From Gamsiella multidivaricata (taxonomy: Eukaryota; Mortierellomycota; Mortierellomycetes; Mortierellales; Mortierellaceae), in NCBI RefSeq assembly GCF_025024155.1, contig NW_026251808.1, forward strand, positions 47,113 through 111,112: DNA of 64,000 bases, given 5' to 3'. Made by a program: the position numbers and the translations under genes. How positions within the stretch are numbered: the first letter of the stretch is position 1; each line of letters begins with the position of its first letter. The notes beneath the pieces were generated by a model that did no database searches, had not been told where the DNA came from, and saw nothing but the letters and a program-made list of their open reading frames with translations. This document shows, one piece after another, positions 35,901 through 48,024 of the stretch.

Positions 35901-36116
35901 GGTGGTCGGCCAAGCATCTTGAGTGCGATGGTAAGTGGAGTATAGCTATCGTCTTTATTGTTGATATGGTTTTTGTTCATATTCTTGAGCTAACACTTTC
36001 ATGCTATGGCCAATTTGCTAGATTGTGGATACAAAACGCATCCAAAGTGCGTGCCCAATGTGGTCAAGTGCTGCACTTCTGCGAGAAAGTCTGGCGTGTG
36101 GGATATTCCAGTCTAG
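32496..36116 (+). CDS. TKL/LISK-type protein kinase with C-terminal C1-like zinc finger
   Basis: Seven exons: 32496-32696, 32791-32865, 32997-33103, 33336-33384, 33470-33556, 33659-35930 and 36022-36116; 961 residues. The kinase domain fills about residues 5-285: Gly loop GSGSFGRVFHGELLG, Lys in EVAIKECV, catalytic loop HRDLKGENLL, metal-binding DFGFSR, then CGTDGYMAPEILLG and DVFSFGIVLAEMM. It lacks obvious substitutions and should be active. A 600-residue acidic, Ser-rich linker follows, with SDEDDDYLYDDDNDRE and polySer. The end carries a C1-like finger (about residues 895-948): HRFSL, CDVCHKRLGVLPGW, HLECDDCGYKTHPKCVPN and a final CC. Spacing deviates from the phorbol-ester consensus, so lipid binding is uncertain. 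Intron 2 contains a 30-T run. The family suggests signalling to actin or stress pathways, but the target is unknown. Confidence 0.9.
32893..32922. repeat. Poly(T) run of 30 in kinase intron
   Basis: Homopolymer in the second intron, about 75 nt before the acceptor at 32996. Confidence 0.9.
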
Positions 36117-36222
36117 TTGACGGGTCCAAAGGAAGAACCAACACGTTGTGTGATAATGGCATTTGTAGAGCATTTATAATAAGGATAAAAAAAGAAATCA
36201 ACCACTTGCTAGAAAAAAGAAT

Positions 36223-36228
36223 AATAAA
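36223..36228 (+). terminator. Polyadenylation signal AATAAA of the kinase
   Basis: Hexamer 107 nt after the kinase stop and only 14 nt before the stop of the convergent CSC1-like gene, so the two transcripts must overlap or nearly touch. Confidence 0.55.
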
Positions 36229-36241
36229 GAGAAAAGACGCC

Positions 36242-37458
36242 CTATATGGCCTCCCAATGCTCTTCACCTGGTGCGAGCTCGCGCTTAGATGTGTCGACAG
36301 TGATCCGACCCTTCATGTCCATTGCAGCCGAATCCGTTGTGGACGGCAACCCTGCGTTATTCAGTTCGACGGTCTCTAGTTCTACAAATCCCCTTGGATC
36401 CTTCGGCAGCCAGATTGGCATACCTTGTACCCAGAAGGCTGGATTCACGTACGAAAAGGTATCGGGAACAACCTTCTCAGACGCGGGATCGGACACAGAC
36501 AGCAGACTGTTATTCGCGCCCAGAACTTGGAGGCTGGAGCTAGCATCGACGCCATCGTAATCGGGTCCTTGACGGACTGACAAGCCATGGTGTGATGGTG
36601 CCGAAGGTGCCTTTGCGGGGGTGGCAGTGGAGGGCGAATATTCTGTGGTGTCCTCGATGCGGATTGATGGAAGAGGGGATTGATTGGAGTACTGAGAGCG
36701 AGGTAAGACAGCGGATCCTTGGCGGCGACGTCCACTCTCGGGCACAGATGTATCCACTCCAGATGAATTGGGTAGGTCGGGTATGTAGAGCTCTCGGGTT
36801 TCGGGTCCCAATTGAGGTGAAGAGGGGTCTTTGTAGGGAACCTTTTCTTGGAATGACTCTTGCGCTGGAATGGGGTTGATCTTTTCGGTAATGCTTGCCT
36901 GTTCCGAAGCAGTATCATCGACATTCACGGCCGTTGCTCCCGCAGGAGCAGCAAGAGCGCGAGTGCGTGAAGTGGAATTGACACTACCATCTGGCATGCC
37001 TGAGGCACTGGGCGCATCGAGGTGGCTTCCGCCCATGGCCACGCGAAGGTTCCGAGTGTCAAAGGCCTCTACAGGAAGGTACTGGATAAGGGGCTTGAAG
37101 ACGCGGTTGCGACTGATGATGATGGTGGTCAGACTGGCGACAAGGAGGATAAACGCCACGATAGACTGACCGATGGCCTTTTGGATGATAAAGAGGCCGA
37201 GCATGACAAGCTCAAAGATTATGACGCCAATGTAGATCTGGTCTACGATGCGAGGGAAAATAAGACCGCCCGAGTCGAAGGGCTGTCGGTAGACGTACAG
37301 GAACATGTAACGGAATGCTAAGTAGTTGAGTCCAAAGTAAATGACCATGAATGGTAGGATAATCGGCTGGATAGTCGAGTAGAGCAGGCCTATTGGCAGA
37401 TCAAAAGAACAGGTTGAGGTATCAGCGATCAATTGCGTATCCCAGATGAATGGGTAAA

Positions 37459-37493
<35 letters not shown>

Positions 37494-39651
37494 GAGAGGC
37501 GGGGAAGGGATACTTACCGATCGAAAAAGCGATGGTGTGGACGGGGATCGTCATCCCCCAGTCAACGGAGCCCATGTTAGTCTCGGTTGCAAACATCTTG
37601 CGCGGGGTCGAGGTCAGCTTCTTCTTGAGGATGTACGTGATCAATGGTCCAATCTGGAGTAGCATCATTGGGACATGAATCAGAGATGTCAAAATAAATG
37701 TCAGGAAGAAGGTCGAGGCCTGGGGAAGAGTCGACGCGAGCATGGTCATGATATTGTTGGGGTTTTCCTTGATGGCCTCCACGGCGGCAAAAATGCCGTT
37801 CGCGAGTGTCGTAACCAGCAAGACGTGGACCACCTATGCAAATCAAAGGCAGTCTGATGTTTAATACCATTGTAGCAATAATGTAGGGTCGCAAAGATTG
37901 GAGAGTGCATCGAAGACGTACACTGAACCAGTGATAAGAGGTGACGACCGAGAGTGTCTTCCTTGTGCTCAAAACCTCCCCTCCGTAATGCGCCAGTCCT
38001 AAGTGTATTAATATGGAATGATAGAATGATCAGCACCACGCTGCACCTGCTTATCAAAGCCAGGCAGAGTACCAGAAAGAATTGTTCTTACTGTAAAGTA
38101 TAATGGGCAGGAGCATCATCAGGAGAGCCAAGCCAATGGGCGGCAAAATGCCCTGGATGATACCCACCACGAACGTAGGAAGACTATACACTCCGCTCAG
38201 GAAAGGCGCAAACTCCACAATCGCATCCAGCTTAGCAATGGACGCCACAAATGCCACAGGGATCGCCCAGGTCAAAATCAGCGCTGCTGCCAGCGATGCT
38301 GTAATTGTCCTCCGGATGGTCCTGGTCTTGAGTCCGAGGTTTAGATTGTCCCAGAGCACATCTTTGGGGTGGACCTCCAGATGACGAGGGCCCATTGTCA
38401 AAATTTTTCGATGGATAACAGACTGCGCGGCAAGATGGGCACCCAGTTGGTGGTTGAATTGGATAAATGCTGCCCGCATCCTGCCTTTAGCCACACCATC
38501 ATGCATGGCTGCCATACCCGCCTGCTGCCTCGCTAGTATAGAAGAATTCATACTCGACAACTCCGATCGATATGTCTGGATTGAATCCACCTTCTCTGCT
38601 CCGCAACAGCTGGCGAACAGCGACATGGGAAACTTAGCGGGCCGATGGCGCGGTCGAGACTCTTGTGGGAATGACCCATGAGGATTGGAGGACTCCTGTT
38701 GGTGTTGTCGTTGGTCTTGCTGGTGATTGTCTCCAGATTCGCCGCTCAACGGGTTGGTAGAGGAGTACGACCCGCGCCGACCGCGCTTCAGATGATGCTT
38801 CAGTTTTAATTTGATCAGTTTGCATTCTGCAGCCTCGAGTTTGTTAGTGATGTTGACTCGTTTGGAAATGTCCTTCTCCAGATCTGTGGCCGCATAGGCG
38901 AGCCAGATACGCCTCACACCCCCAGAAAAGGTGCCAAAGATATTGTGGAGGTTCTGGATATCGTTCTCGCCTTTTGGGACGCCGCAGACAAGGATCGTAG
39001 TTGCCTGTAGGGTCTGGGTGTGTTGGTCACTCATGAGGTAATTCTGTCGACGAATGATGTACTGCCTAATGGTATATACACCCAGGGCAATTGTCGCTCC
39101 TACGACCGTTTGACGTAAATAAGAACTCATAGAGTGTGAGGGGCTATTCCTGCTTCTATGTTATAATGTTATAAAGTTGAAAAGTGCAACGATCTCTCAC
39201 CACAGAACAGCACCGTCATGACCACATGCGCCCAAAGTCTTTGCTGGTCCGCGATATTTGCGATCGTTAGCTGGTTCAGACCAGCGAGTCCGAGTTGGTT
39301 TGAAGAATTGAGCGGGATCAAAACCGGGATCGCCAAGAAAGAGAACCCAAGGAAGAGGAAGAAGGACTTGTTCAAGAACTCGAGGAACATGAAGGCATCG
39401 AGGCCGCAATGCTGTATGAAATCGAGCTCGCCTTGTTTGGGTGATCCAAAGACCCAGCCGAGTATTCCCCCGACCGAGCCATTGACTCGCTCGCGCTGGG
39501 GACCTATGTAGGTCTTTGGGGCGTAGACGCGCGGGAAGCGCGTACGTACGAGCGCAAAGGCGACAAAGAGCCCTGCAGAGACAGCGGTGGTGAAGATGAC
39601 TGAGGAGAGGAACGTTGACACGGAAGCATTTGTGCTTTGCGTGCTCGCCAT
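36242..39651 (-). CDS. Calcium-permeable stress-gated cation channel, CSC1/TMEM63/OSCA family
   Basis: Polytopic membrane channel of the DUF221 superfamily, opened by osmotic or membrane stress in characterised members. Five exons: 39201-39651, 38092-39099, 37922-37998, 37518-37833 and 36242-37389; 999 residues. The N-terminal region shows RTRFPRVYAPKTYIGPQRER, GELDFIQHCGLDAFMFLEFL and WAHVVMTVLFCGATIALGVY. The cytosolic domain has TTILVCGVPKGEND, and QFNHQLGAHLAAQSVIHRKI. The core channel region follows with ISRNRVFKPL and multiple membrane helices (for example LLYSTIQPIILPFMVIYFGL). A 300-residue Ser/Pro-rich tail ends with the fungal-type segment FSYVNPAFWVQGMPIWLPKD. The exon 1-2 acceptor (GGTCGTAG at 39100) is 31 nt inside the longest open frame; nearer AGs break phase. 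Intron 4 contains a 32-nt homopolymer. It is convergent with the kinase, 125 nt between stops. Confidence 0.92.
37461..37492. repeat. Poly(T) run of 32 in CSC1-like gene intron
   Basis: Reads as poly(A) in the gene's own orientation, within the last intron (37390-37517). Confidence 0.9.
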
Positions 39652-42005
39652 GTTGATTCCGCAGAGGTGGTTGCCAGCAAAACTGGTCGGTAGCTTCTTC
39701 TCACAGCGTGGATCCTGAAACGGCTGTAGTTTCTGTTAACAAATGAAGCTGCGTGGCGGGAAGTGTAGGACGAAATGGGCTGTCTGCAGGGGCTTCAGCG
39801 AACTTTAATCAGTGACGGATGATGGGGCGATCTGAGGGAGGGGAAGAAGAGGCGGAAGGGTGGGGGGAGGGCCCTCAGTCCTGAGTGTTCAGTGGTGACA
39901 TTCTACCGAAATAGAACGCGCGGGTCCAGGGAAGGGGTGATGACTTGTCTAGCATAAGTCAAAGAAGATTTGGATCCCCTCCTTTGGTCAAGTTTGGGAT
40001 TGTTGACCGCGCCAGGAATGAGGCTGCTCTCCAGCGCAAGAAAAAGGAGGCGACACAAAGTGCGCTCCAGGGATTGCTAAGCAGCGAGCAAGCGAATCAA
40101 GCTGTGGCGTTTTGGAAAAAAAAAAAACCGCCAGTGACTCTGGAATAACTAGTGTTGCGGTGTCCTCATGCCCTGGTCATACGAGGGCATTTGATACGGC
40201 CAGGGTGCAGTTGCTCATGCAGGGCCTTCCGGAAAAGGCCAAAGAGGATCGTTGCAGCGCGTCATTCCCCGCGTTGTATGTGTATGTGGGTACGGCATCA
40301 TAGACTCATCGACATACCCGGCATGGCGCTTTTGTCAACATGGTTCCCGGGAAACGAGAAAAGACTATGCGGTTTTGCGGTACCGAGTGGAATTGGAATG
40401 AAATCAAGTCAGATCAGAGTTCTGCGTGTGTAGCCCCGAGCTGTTGGCCCCCGTGCTGATCGGACCTGGTTGTCTGTGTTCGGGTTGATGTCTGTGCGCA
40501 TTCCAATTGAATGAAACCTCATCGTAACACCATGGTGTCGAAGCAAAGCATGGTAGGCCTATGTCAGAAAAGGGAGCCTAATGCCATATTCCACTTTCTA
40601 ACTGACTTGACATCCCCCCTTCCATTCCTTGTCCACATCAATTTCCGGAGTTGAAACCAGCTGCTGGCTATAGCTCTTCAACGCCCCTCTTTTATCATCA
40701 TATCATGCTAACTCCATTGCTGTGGCCTTTTTTACTGGAACGTCCTTCGTCCCTTTGACAGGGACTATGGACGCGAACAAAAACATGAGCGAGAGCGAAT
40801 ATGTGTAAAGCTGTCTATAAGGGGTCTTGGCTTCATTCAGCCTACTGTTGCCCACCTAATTCCCTCTCATATGCCCAGATAGATCTACACCTACTCGGGG
40901 TTTGCTCAACGTGCACCCTCTCTTTTCAGTTCGAAATATTGATTATGCATCGCACTGTTCTTTTTTTGATCAAGGCCACTGTTACCCTTGGTGCCACTGC
41001 CCGCCAGACCCATGACACGGCTGTCGCTATTCAGTCGCCGAATTTTATCGCAGTGCGTAATCTCGATATCTGCATCGTCGGTAGCGACTCTGTTTCTCGT
41101 GGATTCACCACTGTTGCCTCAGCCATCGCCTTGATGCTCACGCAAAGCAGGAGCACAAATCCATCTCCATAGCCCTATACACCACGACTACCAGGCGTTT
41201 GAGACCTACTTGTATGAGGAGACCATATGGATAAATCAAACAGGATGATTCCTCCTGTTAGAGCTAATGCTCAGATTGCTCAGAAGCGTGGACGCAATGT
41301 CCGTACGAACGCCCATGTATTTTGGCCACATTGTTGACAGCAATAACCATGTGAAGGCTACTCATATCAATTTCAACGCGGCTCATCAGGACAAGGCTGT
41401 GGTTTAGAGCAAGGTCAGGAATTGTTGCAGTACATAAATATATATATTGAATGTGGTTGGGTCTAGAAGCGATGGTAGCTATGATGTTAGACTATTTTTT
41501 TCTCTGATTCTTTGCCTATGCAAGCGACGATGACGAAGACGAGGAAGAGAACAACATGAGCAGCGCACACGTCATGGATGATGGCAAGAGCGGGAGAACT
41601 TCTGGAGTTGTTCATTTGGTTGAAAAGAGCAAGGGTGCTCCAAGGGACGAGAAAAAAACACTCATCTGCGAATTGCAGAACGACGGCCACGAAGGGAATC
41701 TCGGCGGTTGGAGACCTCGTTGGATCACTATCCCTGATGGTCTAATGTTTAAGTTCATAGCATTGAAATGCTGTCTATGCCCTATAATTCTCTAACATTC
41801 TCAATACCCTAATGAAGCGGCCAGGCGCAATCCTTTGGAGACGCTTGTACGGTAGCATTATGTTGTTTTATTGGATATGATGTCTATTGGGAATGAACGA
41901 TGGATTTGGGGATAGGAGTGAAGATAGGATCTCGCATGCTGCTAGAATATCAATAGATAACGCTTGGTTGATGTCCGATTCTGACTGACAGCCCTGTTCA
42001 AATCT
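39652..42005. other. Region without confident gene
   Basis: 2.35 kb between the CSC1-like gene start and the chitin deacetylase stop. One short frame at 40945-41172 (listed separately) has a signal-peptide-like start. Further short frames around 41280-41410 and 41520-41700 read like eroded coding sequence but show no family. No tRNA or repeat array seen. Confidence 0.45.
40945..41172 (+). CDS. Possible small secreted or eroded ORF, 75 aa
   Basis: The frame starts MHRTVLFLIKATVTLGATAR, a plausible signal peptide, and runs to a stop after 75 codons. It contains NLDICIVGSD, faintly like the start of a dinucleotide-binding fold, but the glycine pattern is not complete. It could be a small secreted protein, the first exon of an unrecognised gene, or a remnant. 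No polyadenylation signal supports it directly. Confidence 0.2.
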   Translation: MHRTVLFLIKATVTLGATARQTHDTAVAIQSPNFIAVRNLDICIVGSDSVSRGFTTVASAIALMLTQSRSTNPSP

Positions 42006-43529
42006 CTAGAGCAACATTTGGCCAGCACAAATAACTGCCGCCGCCACAGCAACTGTCACGCTCGTCAAGGCCCTCGCTGGGGTTGAGCCCCCAGTTTTCG
42101 CAGTACCTGTGGGAGTCGCACTAGCTCCAGGGCTGACCGCGCTATTACCAACGGTAGTATTGCTCGCATTATTGACACCGGTCTTTGCACCGTTTAAGGT
42201 CGCCAATGTGATATTTTTCTCCCTGTAGGGATGCGGATCATTCACGCATGCGGCCACGGGCATGGTCTTCCAGGTCTTCTGAAGCTTGGGCAGGTTCGTG
42301 ATTGCAGCATTGACCGTGTTCTGGTACAACTCATGCTCAAGGCAGACATGACCTGTGGTGTCCTGGGGGGCCTTAGCAATCCAGGCGTCGAACGCGGAGT
42401 TGACAGACTGCATGGAGAGTTTGCCGCCGGGGGCCATCTCCCAATCGTTGGTATCAAGGTCCCAGATGACGGAGGTGTAGCCCATTTGGGTCAAGAGGCC
42501 GCGGATGCGGTTGTCGATGTCACCATAGGGGGGCTGTTTTTAATTGAAACAATGTTGAAGGCGTTAGCAACTGGTGCAGGTTATCTTCTCCTTGCAATGT
42601 GTATCGGAAGCAGTGCTCACAAGGGGCGCATGCGTTTGGACCCCAAATGGATAAAAATGGCTGAATTGAGAACAGTTGGACACCCAAAAAGCAACATTTC
42701 TGTGGACTGGGCTCTTATCTTCCCTCTCCAATTGTCCGCCTCATTGCGGGTGAATAGTGAACTAGCCTAAGGCAACGGATTATTGTTCTTGCATCTCTGC
42801 ATGCAACTCCGTATCCTTTATCGAGCACAATAAAGTGGCAAGGCAAGAACAAGACCGTTATTTTGGATTAGGTGCTTAAAGAGGACTTACGCGGAAGTAG
42901 GTGGGAGTGACACCGCAGAGTTCCTTGATGGCCATCTCTGTGTACTTGACCTCGGCAACAAATTGCTCATTGGTGAGACTAGTTGAGTAGTGGTGCGACC
43001 AAGTGTGGACTGCAATTTGATGGCCCGCACCGCAGGCACGACGAGCCGACTGCCAGTTGGTCAACACGTTGGAGCCGATGTAGAACAGTGTCGCCTTTTG
43101 GTTGGTCTTGTCCAAAAAGTCGTACAGCTGTGGACTAAACTCTGTGGGACCATCATCGTAGGACAGACCCCAGACGCCGACAGGGCAGGTGGTGATGTCC
43201 TTGTTGATGCAGTTATCCACACTCCAGTCGCAAGCGCTCGCTGGGATTGAGTTAGGGGATACAATTGTTCCCCCGGAAGTGACCTTGACCACAGGAATAT
43301 CAGGGACGGCGGTCAAGTTAAGCTCGGACATCCATTTGGCAACCTGAGGGGAGCTTGTGGCCGCGATCGCGAAGGTCGGAGGGTAAGAGCCAGCAAAGGT
43401 TCCGTTGAAAGGAGGGAGAGGGATGAGAGGCGCTGGAATGGGAGTGCTGGAGGGTGTAGGGGCAGGTGCTGTGGCTGCGCTTGCGAGCGCGACCATGATC
43501 GAGGCCAGAGAGAGTTGCTTGGCGAGCAT
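42006..43529 (-). CDS. Chitin deacetylase (polysaccharide deacetylase, NodB fold), GPI-anchored type
   Basis: Converts N-acetylglucosamine units of chitin to glucosamine, making chitosan at the cell surface. Two exons: 42891-43529 and 42006-42533, separated by a 357-nt intron; 388 residues. A signal peptide (MLAKQLSLASIMVALASAAT) is followed by a Pro/Thr-rich linker. NodB motifs appear in order: motif 1 GLSYDDGPTEF, motif 2 AVHTWSHHYST, motif 3 YFRPPYGDIDNR, motif 4 WDLDTNDWEM and motif 5 VCLEHELYQNT. Motif 1 supplies catalytic and metal Asp, and motif 2 the two metal His. The C-terminus is Ser/Thr-rich, with a Gly/Ala/Asn stretch and a terminal hydrophobic segment (SVTVAVAAAVICAGQMLL), fitting GPI attachment. 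The splice join falls between the Arg and Pro of RPPYGD. Confidence 0.94.
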
Positions 43530-44814
43530 GGCTGAAGTCAGGGCAAGTGTAAAAGGACGGAAGGATTGTTAGCTGAGTAGCAGACGGAGATGAGGGTTGG
43601 TAAGGCGGTTGGAAAGGGAGAACTGAGGGAATCGAGCAGAGAATATAGAAGCAGGGGAAAGACCCGTTGTTAAATAGCGAGCATCGGCAAAACTACAAAC
43701 CAACAGGAAATCATATTTGAACGTATTTTTGATTGTCATTTACACTGGTGCCTGCGCATGCTCGATAAAAAGTACGCTGTCTCACTAAAAACTCATGTTG
43801 CAAGACACGCCTTGCTGACCAAGTCTAAAGTGTAAGATACTGTAAACAAGTAGAAACCTCGAGACAAGGTGAAGGGTTAGGATTTAAGTCCAGAGTTGCA
43901 CAAAATATGGTAAAGAGAGAGGATGCCACTGTCAGAGAACATCTGCACGTTTAAGCGACTGTTCTTTCACTCGTCATTTCCTTCTCAAGTCCTCCTTTCC
44001 CGAGAACGTTTCCATTCAAAAGTAGTAGAACCATGATGAAAACCTGTCCAAGATGAGGAACATGAGTAGCGGATTCGAGCCTACGTGACATTCACGATAC
44101 TAGGGGCCCCCTCTTGGTTCGATAAGTCAACTAGGAGTGCGCTACCTTCTGCGGAGGCACGTCCTAGTGTGCTTTGAGGGCGTCAAGTACGTCAAGAACG
44201 ATGGAAGCGTTGTGAGCTTCATGACAGATGACGATGACGAAGAGTAAGTTTGTCCAGACTATAGTATTTATTTGCCATTGGCATTTATGAATAGCTAGAG
44301 CTAAACGGTTTCTGGCTGTAGCCTTGCTTATTTAATAGGTATACATACCTTGGAGAACCAATTACCATCCAGGGATCGCTCTCGAGGTGGCGATGAAGGA
44401 TGCTGATCTTACTGGTGAACGAGTGCGAAGTGCTCAGAGGGCTTCTGAATCACTTCAAAACGTTCAGCAACGATTTACAATCCTCCTCCAGACGGCAGGG
44501 CTTCAGCATCACCTCACTAAGGCTGGGCCCAAGGTCATTGATATTTCTTTGGGACACGCTTATTGAAGGCTCTATATATAACAGTTTGCTTTTCTGAGTA
44601 CAAATTTGCGCAAAATTGTTGTATATGATCGGAATGACGGCCGGAGTTGATTATCACCAAAGAGCACACCATGGATTGTGTCAATTGAGCACAGATATTC
44701 TGCAGTCGTCTGTCTACGGGAGCAATGCCGCAACATACTTCAAAAAAAGGGAAAGAAAATCCATTTGGACATGTAGATTTGAAAGTGAGTTTATAAGCGA
44801 AACCACTTCCAGAT
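43530..44814. other. Deacetylase promoter and left flank of the transposon relic
   Basis: 1.3 kb. The deacetylase promoter should lie in the first few hundred bases. 44157-44260 contains a frame reading FEGVKYVKNDGSVVSFMTD and 44360-44570 an open frame of about 70 codons; both look like eroded accessory coding sequence, but I recognise neither. Confidence 0.4.
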
Positions 44815-47090
44815 GTTGATGCAGGATAAGGTTGCCACTAAAAATGCGCTTATCTCTATTTTCAATCGTACAAGTTTGAAGCTGGCGATATTTCCTTATT
44901 TTCGCCCGTCGAAGCTGGGCGAGTGCTCTATCGTTCAGACATCCTACATCGCATCCACCATGAGCTACATACCGTATTGTACAACAGTGTACGTGCTGTA
45001 GTCAAGAAACGGTTCCGCAAACAGACGTTGATGTACAAATAAGATTCTCAGTATCGTGAACTCTATCCTACATTAAAAAATGGTTTCGCAAACTGGCTAT
45101 TATGACTATCATCTCAATTATGAGGTCGGGATGACGAACGCTGTCGGCAGCCAACGTAAGTCCTCACTTCTGCGGAAAAGGATCAAGGCCCTGCTTCTAC
45201 AAGGGATCGTCATTCCATAACGTGATCCATCAAATGTCTATCAGTCGTCAATGGCGATGGACCAAGGATTACACGAGACGACATAGTTACCTACGACGAT
45301 GTCTACAACATATTCTATCAGATCAAGATTACGGAATCGCGCAGGGATGAAGACCCGGTAATATCATCAAACAAGTGGATGGTCGAGGTCGGGCAGCAAG
45401 GATATTTTACATGTTTCGACAAGCGAGGCGTGTATTACGGGTTCGCATCGCAGCTTATCAAACCTTACGGCGATGTGTTTTGCTTCGATGGCACACATGA
45501 AGTTTGCGGGTTTGTTGGCCTTACTTATCATCTTCAGCGCAATGCCTTGCCCCTCATTCACAACCACACAGCCACTGGTATTAATCGTGTGCACCCTTTG
45601 GATGGTTTAGACACAGAACGTATCTATACACCATTGTCGTCAAGAACCTTTCAACTGGGTCTGGTGTTCCAGTTGCTTTTCTTATCACCCAGAAGTCCAA
45701 CCCAGCAGTTCTAAGTCGTTGATTGAAGGAGAAGTTGCGGTTGACTCTCTCTATAGATTTCGAGCCGGCGGTTGTAGTGACTGATCAAGGAAATGTGGAG
45801 ATATCTGTCATCAAACAGTCGTTCTTCAGGGCCAGCCTTTTATTGTGTGTAGCACATTTTGAGAGTCTGGGAGCGCGTGATCAGCTTTGGTAGGCTGAAC
45901 ATTACTCATCAGTCTAAAGAGGATAAAGACAGGATATGTGAAGAGGTAAATGTTCTAGTAGACATAGCCTCGCTGCATGCTCCTCGCTACGAGATGGTTC
46001 GCTTTAATAAATTGCGTCGTTGTATACTCTTTGACAGATACGATCGAAGTTGAGGGATATCTTGTATGAAAGGGACACGGCATTAGCGAAGGAGAAGGTC
46101 CGACACTTCCAGGAGAAGTGGAAAGACTATGAAGAAGTTCTTGCCCATCAGGAAAAGAACTACTTCACAGAGGAAAGCATGCAGCGATAGACGGCATGCT
46201 ATCGGCAAGATGTCTCGTACAGCAATATCAACACCAACAACTTCATCGAGTCGTGGTATCGCGCCCGCAAGTCGAACATCTTCAAGGACAATCGGAATCG
46301 ACGAAACGATAAAGTCATCTATGTCCTCACTAAGACCGTGATTCCTCACTACCAGCGAGTCTCCATGCGACATTCTCTTCAAGTTGGGAGGATGACGCCA
46401 GATCAGCGAAGTGCACTCAAAGCTAGGAGCCGCACACTTGAGCACAAGCAACATATACAGATGCTCGGACACTGGGGCGACTTACTGATGACCACCGATA
46501 ACCCGCATGTCCTCGGTGTGAGGTCGTTTACTGACGAGAATTGGTCATACCAGATTGCATTCAACCCAACAGGGCTCGACTGCTGCAAGAGCTGCTATTG
46601 TTCTTTCTTCTTCCAGCACAAGATGTGCTGTAAGCATATGTCTTTGGCAATGCTGGAGTTGCCAGGCGTCGTTTTTCAGAATCCAGAGTACTTTAAGACG
46701 CAAGATGATTTTGTAGCGCCGCAACTAGTACCAGGACTGGAGCCGGAGCAGGAGCTAGAGCCGAAGCCGATACTAGAGGCGGCACAGATGCCATCAGCGG
46801 AACTTAACGCTCGTGGACGCGTGCTGGAGATCGACATGATAGCGCATTATTACGAGAGGATTGGCCAACTGATGGCGATTCGTGATACCAATGTTCCCAT
46901 TCTGTCGGACAAGCAACGTCGGATTGAGGAACATTTGGAGTGCGCGTATGATACTAGTAGCGAGTGCTTTGTCTTCGAAGGGTCCTATAATCCCAGGAAG
47001 AAGTGCCCTTGCCAGACAGAGCATTGGGCAATAAAGGTCTTTTATTCCGAGCACACATGGCGACCTTTTTTTTCACATGGAGAAATTTAA
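44815..47090 (+). pseudogene. Relic of a Mutator-like (MULE) transposase with SWIM zinc finger
   Basis: Pieces of one transposase follow each other in different frames with several stops between them. In order: VEAGRVLYRSDILHRIHHEL; SQTGYYDYHLNYEVGMTNAV; DPRI-type segment GPRITRDDIVTYDDVYNIFY; KWMVEVGQQGYFTCFDKRGV; then KPYGDVFCFDGTHEVCG, which carries the first acidic residue of the DDE catalytic core. Next comes GSGVPVAFLITQKSNPAVLS and FEPAVVVTDQG, which should hold the second. Later NNFIESWYRARKSNIFKDNR precedes the SWIM finger in WSYQIAFNPTGLDCCKSCYC and QHKMCCKHM (CxC...CxH). At least three frame changes and several stops show it cannot make a transposase. I could not define terminal inverted repeats or a target duplication. 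It is the clearest mobile element in the window. Confidence 0.75.
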
Positions 47091-48024
47091 AGCCTGGACG
47101 CACAAATCCCACGTAAGATCGGAGGGGTGAGGCTCAATGCTCCACCGATGGCAGAAAAGCGTCCATGGCGACATCAAAAACGATCATAACAGGATGCTAA
47201 TGAAGCTGTCGAAGAAATAGCCACCCTTCAGGGTTTAGAGTGATTTCAGCCTTTTCCGCCAAGTATTCATTGATATATTGATATATTCGCAAATGAAGCG
47301 TCCGGCGTTGAATTTAGGGATATAGTTGACATACGGCCTTGAAGAACGCGGGGATCATTTCGTTCAATTGGGGAGCTGCATGTCCTGCAAACTGGTAGCG
47401 CCCCCTTTTTTTACTGACCTCGCGCAGGGTTAGTCCAATTGGAAACAGTATGCGATTTTTTGTAAAGGATATAGCGGACGCGAGGAAAGGATGGACCGAG
47501 ACTCGTCGTATCACTTTACGCAGGAATGCATAGCAATGCTTCCTAGCAAACATCGGTCGCCAGGCATTTGGCGTTACTACTACATAGTATTAAGGTTACT
47601 GAGTGGTTAAAGCGTGTGCGCGAGCGACTCAATGTCACTCATTTTTTATTAATCAAACGACACCGCCTCTCATTTGATCCTGTCTCTCACATTCTTTACA
47701 TCAGTATATGACCAATATCTTTTGAGGGCTGGATTGCATGCTGAAAGCTGCTGAAGATCCGACTATTGTTATTTAACATGAAAAGATATTATGATAGCAT
47801 TAGCGGCAATCTCTTAGCTTCTGGTAATAACGTGAGTCAGAACACATCATACCTTCATACCTTTGCTTGCAATAAGACAAGTATCGTTGCCAGAAGGGTG
47901 GCAATCGCTACAACGTCGGTGGGTGCGAAGTATTAATCCACTGAGAACATTATATGTTACTCGGTGGCTTAAGTAAATTAATAGGACTCGCTGGATCTAA
48001 TTAAATACACGCGGTGGCAGCATG
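47091..48024. other. Gap between relics, nothing recognised
   Basis: 0.93 kb. A minus-strand open frame at 47314-47553 (79 codons) has no known motif. The stretch is AT-rich and may include the right end of the transposon. Confidence 0.4.

Noticed and set aside
39105..39130. ATG at 39130 as start of a separate gene (MSSYLRQ...)
   Set aside because: It lies in the intron of the CSC1-like gene; the acceptor at 39100 gives the family sequence in phase.
42231..42770. 179-codon plus-strand frame
   Set aside because: Antisense to chitin deacetylase exon 2 and its intron.
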